Below, in pieces: positions 1-5,185 of a stretch of 5,185 nt of DNA. The stretch spans positions 1 through 5,185 of the forward strand of contig CAILMK010000184.1 in the NCBI GenBank assembly GCA_903835275.1, in the 5' to 3' direction. The translations under genes and the position numbers were made by a program. The notes beneath the pieces were generated by a model. The model did not search any database. It saw only the letters and a list, made by a program, of their open reading frames with translations, and had not been told where the DNA came from. The DNA comes from an uncultured bacterium (GTDB lineage: Bacteria > Bacteroidota > Bacteroidia > CAILMK01). Within the stretch, counting starts at the first letter, position 1, and each line of letters begins with the position of its first letter.

Positions 1-1
1 A

Positions 2-577
2 GCTAGTTTTAATAAAGCAGGTAAAAGAAAATGGTGTACTTATCTGGGCGGCAAAAATTATGATTTTGGATATGAAATTAAGCTTGATACTCTGGGTAAT
101 CTTTATACTCTTTTAGAGTCATATAGTGATAGCATTAAAAGGTTTTCACTTGATCAGAATGCAGGGGAAGGTGATATTATTATTACTAAAATGGATACCG
201 GCGGGAAATTCAAATGGTTGCATTACCTTGGCGGCAGCAAGGACGATTACCCATTATCCTTTTCAACAAATACTGAAAAAATATATTTAATGGGGGTGTC
301 TTATAGCGCAGACCTTCCTTTAACCAAGGGTTTTAATATTTATAAAAGATCAGATACAACCTGGGGTGCAATTTTTTTGGCTCGTTTTGACTCATCGGGT
401 AACAGGGACTGGTGCACTTATTTTTCAGATTCAGCCACCGAATCCAGTAATGATGATGGTTTGGTTTTGGATGAAATCAATAAAATATATCTTGCTACAT
501 CAAGCAGGTCAGCGTACATTACTTCCTATGACCCAAAGCATAAAATGTATGAGACTTTTATTACAAAACTATCGGAC
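2..577 (+). repeat. Partial SBBP-type beta-propeller repeats of gene 1
   Basis: Repeat units are marked by a strand of the form W-x-T/H-Y-x-G-G preceded by F-x-x-(D/N)-x-x-G. The tryptophan codons lie at 32, 215 and 410, giving periods of 61 and 65 codons. A final strand, ETFITKL (about 551-571), closes the array. Between the tryptophans sit GNLYTL, EKIYLMG and NKIYLAT, which match the G-N-x-Y-x-x-G strand of the family. The last unit is degenerate: WCTYFSDS has lost the Gly-Gly. Aligned to gene 2, these are the end of unit 5, unit 6 and unit 7 of a seven-unit propeller. Confidence 0.85.
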
Positions 578-1822
578 CATGGATGTGAATATCCCAACAT
601 ATCCGGAAAAAATATACTTTGCCAACGGGATAGCATCCTGTATATTGTTCCTTCTCATAAATCGAGTAAATATATCTGGAAAATAAGTTCGGGGGCATCT
701 TTATTAGCTTCTGTTAATGATACAGCCATAGTGAAATGGGATTCCATAGGATCTTCACAATTATTCGTTTCAGAAACCAGCAAAAGCGGATGTACTATTA
801 CGGATACTTTCAATGTAAAGATCAATCCAACGCCGGTTGCCAAAATGACGGGGCCCATTTTGCCATGCCTTTCCTCAGAAGTAAGATATCAAGCTACTGC
901 AAATTCCTTGTATACATACACCTGGAATGTCCCGAAAGGGAAAATCGATTCAGGAAAAGGCAAGTCCGCAATTAGAGTTATTTTTTATTCTCCTTATACT
1001 ACTTTTGTTTCTGTCCAGGTATCTAACAGTTATGGATGCAACGTTTCTGATACCCTGGCAATAATTGCAAGCGATCCTGTACCAAGATTCACGATGGTCA
1101 ATCATTGTATTTCGGACTCGGTAATTTTTAAAGATGCCAGCAAGTATTCAACATCCGTTCATTGGCAATTTGGAGATGGAGATACATCTACAGTCAAAAT
1201 TGCAAAACATAAATTTTTAAAGCCCGGCATTTATGATGTTGAAATTGATGCCAGCCGTCCGGGTTGCACGGCTTCTTTCACACAAACTATTGCCATATAT
1301 CCTTTACCTGATGCCTCATGGAGTTATACGATGCTATCATCAAATGCAATAGACTTGAGTGCCAATTCCACCAAGGCATCATCTTATTTGTGGACATTCG
1401 GAAATGGGGATAGTTCTCAGAATATGAATTGCAGCTATTTGTATCATGCAAGCGGGAAATTCAAGATTATGCTTACAGTAAAAGATAGCAATAATTGTAT
1501 GGCTGAAAGTGATACAACATTTAGTATTTATACAGGGATTAATCAGATAACTAAGAATAAAATTGATGTCTCGGTATTCCCAAATCCATTTGCCAATGAT
1601 TTCACTTGTTCTATAAAAATGAATGAGGCTGGAATTATTAGCTTGAGAATATTTGACGCGGCTGGAGTAAAAATAACAGAACAAAGTATCATGATTGAAA
1701 AGGGTGAAACTCGAAAATTTACCTTTTCACAATTATCCAACCTCGCGAATGGATTATACTTCTTTAAAGTAAATTCGTCTGGAGAATTATTTTCATATCC
1801 AATTATTAAAAGCAGCAATTAA
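2..1822 (+). CDS. T9SS-exported SBBP-propeller/PKD protein, 5'-truncated (gene 1)
   Basis: This is the C-terminal 606 residues of a large secreted or surface protein. The frame has no stop from base 2 onward, and its first codons already encode propeller sequence (ASFNKAGKRKW, then CTYLGG). The ATG at 191 is therefore internal and the true start lies upstream. Counting from the first visible codon: propeller repeats 1-192; PKD-like domains about 202-277 and 283-358; PKD domains about 359-436 (core WQFGDGD) and 437-512 (core WTFGNGD); linker TGINQ at 511-515; sorting domain about 523-606, starting VFPNPF. No enzyme motif is visible. The paralogue downstream suggests a full length near 1100 aa and a missing N-terminus with signal peptide and DUF7948-like domain. 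The product is inferred to act outside the outer membrane, perhaps in adhesion or binding. The family assignment is firm; the role is unknown. Confidence 0.95.
   Translation, partial: ASFNKAGKRKWCTYLGGKNYDFGYEIKLDTLGNLYTLLESYSDSIKRFSLDQNAGEGDIIITKMDTGGKFKWLHYLGGSKDDYPLSFSTNTEKIYLMGVSYSADLPLTKGFNIYKRSDTTWGAIFLARFDSSGNRDWCTYFSDSATESSNDDGLVLDEINKIYLATSSRSAYITSYDPKHKMYETFITKLSDHGCEYPNISGKNILCQRDSILYIVPSHKSSKYIWKISSGASLLASVNDTAIVKWDSIGSSQLFVSETSKSGCTITDTFNVKINPTPVAKMTGPILPCLSSEVRYQATANSLYTYTWNVPKGKIDSGKGKSAIRVIFYSPYTTFVSVQVSNSYGCNVSDTLAIIASDPVPRFTMVNHCISDSVIFKDASKYSTSVHWQFGDGDTSTVKIAKHKFLKPGIYDVEIDASRPGCTASFTQTIAIYPLPDASWSYTMLSSNAIDLSANSTKASSYLWTFGNGDSSQNMNCSYLYHASGKFKIMLTVKDSNNCMAESDTTFSIYTGINQITKNKIDVSVFPNPFANDFTCSIKMNEAGIISLRIFDAAGVKITEQSIMIEKGETRKFTFSQLSNLANGLYFFKVNSSGELFSYPIIKSSN
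605..1537 (+). repeat. Four-domain PKD array of gene 1
   Basis: Four Ig-like domains of about 75-80 aa stand in tandem. The first two are PKD-like, with a W-x-(I/V) core strand (YIWKIS, YTWNVP) and no FGDG. The third and fourth are canonical PKD domains with WQFGDGD and WTFGNGD; the second of these has Asn where FGDG has Asp. Cysteines bracket the first three domains at visible residues 207/264, 289/346 and 369/422, with spacings of 57, 57 and 53. These fit one disulfide per domain in an exported protein, though the bonds are inferred. PKD domains in secreted bacterial proteins commonly serve as spacers or carbohydrate/protein-binding modules. Confidence 0.88.
1568..1819 (+). other. T9SS type A C-terminal sorting domain of gene 1
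   Basis: The last 84 residues carry the hallmarks of the Por_Secre_tail family: the opening VFPNPF, the strand ISLRIFDAAG in the middle, and the closing strand NGLYFFKV followed by FSYPIIK near the end. The preceding TGINQ linker is also typical. In the family this tail directs passage through the type IX translocon and is then normally removed, with the protein often attached to surface lipopolysaccharide. The protein runs three residues (SSN) past the usual terminal lysine. Confidence 0.93.
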
Positions 1823-1866
1823 ACCAACATATTTAGAAAAATTAAATAGTAACCAACCTAAAAAAT
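1823..1866 (+). other. Intergenic spacer between the paralogues
   Basis: The 44-bp spacer is strongly AT-rich. It contains no stem-loop followed by a T-run that could serve as a terminator, no TAnnTTTG box of the Bacteroidota sigma factor type, and no Shine-Dalgarno sequence. The leader just before the downstream ATG reads CCTAAAAAAT, the A-rich kind common in this phylum. The spacing and the lack of signals favour co-transcription of the two genes. A promoter inside the end of gene 1 cannot be excluded. Confidence 0.6.
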
Positions 1867-1929
1867 ATGCTTAAGTCACTTCTTTTTATTGTTCTTTCTT
1901 TAATGCTTGCGATGGAACAAGGCTCCTCC
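1867..1929 (+). other. Sec signal peptide of gene 2
   Basis: The N-terminus has one lysine (MLKS) followed by the hydrophobic run LLFIVLSLMLAM, then a polar stretch EQGSSQ. Cleavage is likely after Ser21, leaving Gln22 as the first residue; many T9SS cargo proteins start with Gln after cleavage. There is no lipobox cysteine, so a lipoprotein is unlikely. The exact cleavage site is inferred. Confidence 0.85.
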
Positions 1930-4900
1930 CAACATCTTCAGAAAATCACATCCTTTCACAGAAACCCCGGTTTTGAAGAAAACCTCGGACAGTTTGGAAG
2001 TAGCCCTGCGGATTCATTGTATTATGTTGCCGATGACGGGAATGTTAAGGTCTACTGTATGAATAATATGCTTCGTTTTACCTTTATTAAGATCGAGCCC
2101 AAGGATATTAAGAAAAACAAAAACATTCCTGATTCCGGTTCTCAATTTGAATGCGCACACATGGATATGACTCTAATGGGCTCCAATCCCAATCCTCATA
2201 TCCGCAAGGAAAATCAGGTGGGTTACAAAATGAATTATTACACTCCGGAATACCCCGATGGTATTTTCAATGTATGGCATTATTCACGTTTGGTATATGA
2301 AAATATTTATCCAAATATAGACATGGTGCTGAATACAACGGACAAGGGGATGAGTTATGACTTCATTGTACATCCCGGGGGAAATGTTTCTGATATACGC
2401 CTATCCTGGAATGGAGTGGATAATATTATTGAAAAAGAAGGCGGATTAGTATATAAAAGCTCCTTGGGGGAATTGCGCGAATCAGCACCTTCTTCCAAAA
2501 ATGAAGAAAACAAGATTCCAACAGTTTTCCATGTCAATGGAAAACAAGTTACTTTCTCTGTCGGTAATTATGACAAAAACACTGATCTAATCATTGATCC
2601 CAACCTGGAATGGTTTACTTATTACGGGGGAAACTTGGATGACTGTTTATTAGATGTGGTTATGGACCATGATGGTAACGAATATGTCATGGGGTATGAA
2701 AACAGTACCAGCAATAGCTTTTTTTATAGGAAAGGAAAATCTTTTGTTTCAGGACTGACAGCGGGTAGTTCAATATTTGGGAAAATTGACTCAAAAGGAA
2801 AAATAAGCTGGGGTACGGCTACTTATGCCGTAGGTTTCAACTCTATCCGTTATGACGGGAAATCGGATTTATATTTTGGAGGAAATACAACTAAAGGAGG
2901 TTTTGCTACTAAAGGCGCTCACCAGACAGGATATGAAGGGAATCGAGATGGCTTCATTACCAAGTTTGATACTTCGGGAACAAGAATCTGGGCAAGCTAT
3001 TACGGTGGTGGTCAGCTTGATAATTGCTTAAATATTGTCCTTGTTGGTAAAAATAAGGATGTGTATTGTACCGGCGTTACAGAAAGCGATAGTTTTATTG
3101 CTACGACAAGTGCTTATGCCACCAAAAGCAGTGGTAATGATGATGCATTCATCGCTAAATTCGATTCTTCCGGTGTTTTGAAATGGGGTACCTATTATGG
3201 TAATAAGACAGGATCTACTTTTGGAACAGGGATAACTGCCGATACTTCAGGCAATACATACACCTGTGGCTTTACATCTGCCACCAAGGGAATTGCCACC
3301 AGCGGAACCTTCAGGACAACCAATACAACAAATGACTATGTGGGTTTTATCGTAAGTTTTGACAGCAATGGTAAACGGAAATGGGGGACATATTGTGTGG
3401 ATTCAATTACATCTGTTTCCGGAAATATTGTATATGATATGCAGGGAAGCTTGTATTTGAGTGGCATTACCGGAAGCAGTGTAAACATAGCAAGCTCCAA
3501 TGCGTATGATACCACATACGGTGGTGGTTATGATGGATATATTACAAAGTTTAATACCAAAGGACAAAGAATATGGGGTACTTATTATGGAGGTAGCGGA
3601 TATGACGATGCCTGCGATTTGAAAATAGGTCCCGGAGGTATCCTTTATATTTCAGGGTATACTAACAGTACATCCGGAATTGCCACACCTAATACTGTAC
3701 AGGGAACTTTTAAAGGAAAAAATGACGCTTTCTTATCCGTTTTTGATACCAGTGGCTATCTTTTGTGGGCTACTTATTTAGGACTTAGTAATTTAACTTA
3801 CGGATACAATCTGGATGTAGATGATTCCGGAAATGTTTACATGGTAGGAACCACTCTGGATGCTACACTTGGAACTTCCGGAGTATTCCAGTCCAAAAAT
3901 AATGGAAGTTATGATGGTTTCCTGGTGAAATATACCGGATTGATTCCACCTTTCGGAATTACAAAATTATTTGGGGATACTGCAGGCTGCCAGGATGGTT
4001 TCAGTACGTATTGGGGAAGCAGCAAACCCAAAAGCAAATATTCATGGTCCGTAAGTGGAGGGAATATTACTTCCGGAAGTACCAGTGATACCATCATAGT
4101 GCAATGGAGTACTGCCGGTAAACAATTGGTGAAGATCACCCAGACCGATAGTTCGGGGAATATCCTTAAAGACTCCATGTATGTAAATGTTCACTCAGCC
4201 TATGCACCAACCATAGCAGGAAATACCCTTGTTTGTCCAGCGCAAACTGTTACTTACGGCATCTCGGCAAATTCCTCATTTACGTATGTCTGGAGTGTAA
4301 ATGGAGGAAGTATTAGTGGCGCTTCCAATTCTGATTCAGTAAAAATTACCTGGGGCAAAGGTGGTGCATCTTCCCTGAAGGTAATCACTTCCGGAAGTAC
4401 GGGTTGTAAGGACTCGGGTTCATTTGCTGTGAATGTTTCTTTACCGCTTCCTAAATTCTCCGTACTAAATACCTGCCTCGGTGATACAACAAAACTGCTG
4501 GATTCAAGTTTGCTGGCTACATCTTACAAATGGAGTTTCGGTGATGGCGGATCTTCCACCCAATTCAGTACCCGCCATATATTTACAAAGAGCGGTAGCT
4601 ACCCTGTAAAACTCACTGCCTCCCGCACCGGTTGTTCGGATTCGCTGACACAAAATATTGTTATCCGTGCCTTGCCTTTGGTGCATTGGAATGTTGTAAA
4701 AATAACCAAATTGACAATTGCTTTTCATCCGGTGGATAGTGTATTGAGTTCTTATGCCTGGGATTTTGGGGATGGCAACACAGATACCATAGCAAAACCT
4801 GTGCATGGCTTTGCAACGACCGGCGCTTATACCATAGGCTTGAAAGTACAAGACCAATTTGGATGCAAAAACCATTTGGATTCCAGCCTGAGTATTGTTA

Positions 4901-5181
4901 CCGGAGTGAATGAAAACTCATTTGCAGTAGGGACTTTAGATTTATACCCTAACCCCGTTACAGATATACTGCACATAAGTATGGACCTTGATGCCCGCAG
5001 TAATTTGAAGATACTTATCTACGATGCACAGGGAAAATTTATCACCACTCTTACAGAAGCTACCCTTGAAAAAGGCGCACATTCTTTTGAATGGAATACC
5101 AACTCCCACCCTGCCGGCATTTACTGGATAAAAGTGATTGACGGAACCGGCAGCTATACCACAAAGTTTTTGAAAATGTAA
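1867..5181 (+). CDS. T9SS-exported SBBP-propeller/PKD protein, complete (gene 2)
   Basis: This is a complete 1104-aa secreted protein. Layout: signal peptide 1-21; DUF7948-like N-terminal domain about 34-246, with the family landmarks FEENLGQ (36-42), YENIYPNIDMVL (144-155), YDFIVHPG (164-171) and LIIDPNLEW (241-249); seven SBBP-type propeller repeats 247-690; PKD-like domains about 703-776 and 781-857; PKD domains about 860-936 (WSFGDGG) and 937-1012 (WDFGDGN); linker TGVNE (1012-1016); sorting domain 1024-1104, starting LYPNP. The start is secure: an in-frame TAA lies at 1843-1845, this ATG is the first after it, and it begins directly with a signal peptide. No protease, glycosidase or other catalytic motif is seen. 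The product is expected at the cell surface or in the medium; adhesion, binding or scaffolding is inference. It is the tandem paralogue of gene 1 and probably shares its transcript. Confidence 0.97.
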   Translation: MLKSLLFIVLSLMLAMEQGSSQHLQKITSFHRNPGFEENLGQFGSSPADSLYYVADDGNVKVYCMNNMLRFTFIKIEPKDIKKNKNIPDSGSQFECAHMDMTLMGSNPNPHIRKENQVGYKMNYYTPEYPDGIFNVWHYSRLVYENIYPNIDMVLNTTDKGMSYDFIVHPGGNVSDIRLSWNGVDNIIEKEGGLVYKSSLGELRESAPSSKNEENKIPTVFHVNGKQVTFSVGNYDKNTDLIIDPNLEWFTYYGGNLDDCLLDVVMDHDGNEYVMGYENSTSNSFFYRKGKSFVSGLTAGSSIFGKIDSKGKISWGTATYAVGFNSIRYDGKSDLYFGGNTTKGGFATKGAHQTGYEGNRDGFITKFDTSGTRIWASYYGGGQLDNCLNIVLVGKNKDVYCTGVTESDSFIATTSAYATKSSGNDDAFIAKFDSSGVLKWGTYYGNKTGSTFGTGITADTSGNTYTCGFTSATKGIATSGTFRTTNTTNDYVGFIVSFDSNGKRKWGTYCVDSITSVSGNIVYDMQGSLYLSGITGSSVNIASSNAYDTTYGGGYDGYITKFNTKGQRIWGTYYGGSGYDDACDLKIGPGGILYISGYTNSTSGIATPNTVQGTFKGKNDAFLSVFDTSGYLLWATYLGLSNLTYGYNLDVDDSGNVYMVGTTLDATLGTSGVFQSKNNGSYDGFLVKYTGLIPPFGITKLFGDTAGCQDGFSTYWGSSKPKSKYSWSVSGGNITSGSTSDTIIVQWSTAGKQLVKITQTDSSGNILKDSMYVNVHSAYAPTIAGNTLVCPAQTVTYGISANSSFTYVWSVNGGSISGASNSDSVKITWGKGGASSLKVITSGSTGCKDSGSFAVNVSLPLPKFSVLNTCLGDTTKLLDSSLLATSYKWSFGDGGSSTQFSTRHIFTKSGSYPVKLTASRTGCSDSLTQNIVIRALPLVHWNVVKITKLTIAFHPVDSVLSSYAWDFGDGNTDTIAKPVHGFATTGAYTIGLKVQDQFGCKNHLDSSLSIVTGVNENSFAVGTLDLYPNPVTDILHISMDLDARSNLKILIYDAQGKFITTLTEATLEKGAHSFEWNTNSHPAGIYWIKVIDGTGSYTTKFLKM
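2605..3936 (+). repeat. Seven SBBP-type propeller repeats of gene 2
   Basis: Each unit has a strand W-x-(T/S)-Y-Y-G-G, then a G-N-x-Y-x-x-G strand, then a (D/N)-G-F-I-x-K-F-D-S-x-G strand that leads into the next tryptophan. The tryptophans fall at residues 249, 315, 375, 440, 506, 570 and 634, with periods of 66, 60, 65, 66, 64 and 64. There are seven Y-x-x-G strands, at about 273, 336, 400, 465, 530, 594 and 658. The last unit ends with DGFLVKYTG (683-691). Unit 2 (WGTATYAVG) and unit 5 (WGTYCVDS) lack the Gly-Gly. The SBBP family is named for a presumed seven-bladed beta-propeller, which this count fits. Confidence 0.9.
3973..4905 (+). repeat. Four-domain PKD array of gene 2
   Basis: The order matches gene 1: two PKD-like domains (core strands YSWSVSGG and YVWSVNGG) followed by two canonical PKD domains (YKWSFGDGG and YAWDFGDGN). 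Each PKD-like domain has a DT-x-I-V-x-W or DSVKITW strand. Cysteine pairs are present in domains 2 (790/847) and 3 (870/923). In domain 1 only Cys708 remains, because its expected partner position is Asn765. Domain 4 has the single Cys1000, also conserved in gene 1. The array probably forms an extended stalk between the propeller and the sorting tail. Confidence 0.88.
4936..5178 (+). other. T9SS type A C-terminal sorting domain of gene 2
   Basis: The final 81 residues begin LDLYPNPVTD, contain the central strand LKILIYDAQGK and the penultimate strand PAGIYWIKV, and end TTKFLKM with the basic, hydrophobic finish common in this family. This marks the protein as a type IX secretion substrate. 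The cognate translocon genes are not in the window. Confidence 0.94.
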
Positions 5182-5185
5182 AATC

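Noticed and set aside
191..193. ATG at 191 as a translation start for gene 1
   Set aside because: The frame continues upstream with repeat-family sequence to the window edge, and no signal peptide follows this ATG.
366..975. Other-frame open stretches on + (366-686, 736-975) and on - (655-858) inside gene 1
   Set aside because: They overlap a strongly supported coding frame, have no recognisable domain or start context, and look like chance frames.
1379..1818. Antisense open frames at 1379-1684 and 1543-1818
   Set aside because: They lie opposite the last PKD domain and sorting tail of gene 1; their translations show no domain, and base choice follows the + strand gene.
1822..1857. Direct repeat AACCAAC at 1822-1828 and 1851-1857 as an operator or duplication scar
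   Set aside because: Seven bases in a spacer this AT-rich can recur by chance, and there is no dyad or other support.
372..2725. Runs of seven T at 372-378 (gene 1) and 2719-2725 (gene 2) as phase-variation tracts
   Set aside because: Seven bases is short for slippage control, runs of this length are common in AT-rich coding DNA, and both frames are intact.
2605..3936. Regularly spaced repeats resembling a CRISPR or DNA satellite
   Set aside because: The periodicity is at protein level, about 192 bp per unit with diverged nucleotides; it is explained by propeller blades.
2355..4875. Antisense open frames at 2355-2537, 3909-4178 and 4504-4875 inside gene 2
   Set aside because: They are shadows of the conserved DUF7948-like and PKD regions, with no independent evidence of coding.

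Overview
The window looks like chromosomal DNA from a member of the Bacteroidota. Both genes end in a type IX secretion (T9SS) C-terminal sorting domain, a signal confined essentially to that phylum. The DNA is AT-rich, and the one visible gene start has an A-rich leader with no Shine-Dalgarno sequence, which is usual there. I cannot assign a genus.

Layout: the window holds two long genes on the + strand, 44 bp apart, and almost nothing else. Bases 2-1822 are the 3' part of gene 1. Its reading frame is open from the first full codon at the window edge, so its start lies upstream. Bases 1867-5181 are gene 2, complete at 1104 aa. Only four bases follow its stop codon. I see no RNA gene, mobile element, CRISPR array, terminator or recognisable promoter.

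The two genes are tandem paralogues with the same architecture. Gene 2 has a signal peptide, an N-terminal domain typical of SBBP-repeat proteins (DUF7948-like), seven repeats of about 64 aa predicted to form a beta-propeller, two PKD-like domains, two canonical PKD domains with an FGDG core, and a T9SS sorting tail. The visible part of gene 1 starts inside the fifth propeller repeat and follows the same order. Thirteen landmark residues, from the first PKD-like cysteine to the start of the sorting tail, lie at a constant offset of 501 residues between the two proteins. That implies about 345 residues aligned without a net gap. By the same alignment, about 495 residues of gene 1 lie upstream of the window.

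Both products should cross the inner membrane by Sec, pass the outer membrane by T9SS, and end up surface-attached or released. No catalytic motif is visible, so an adhesive, binding or scaffolding role is inference only. The points most worth following up are the tandem duplication with strict co-linearity, the seven-repeat propeller whose ends appear to complement each other, and a cysteine-pair pattern in the PKD-like domains that is broken once in gene 2.
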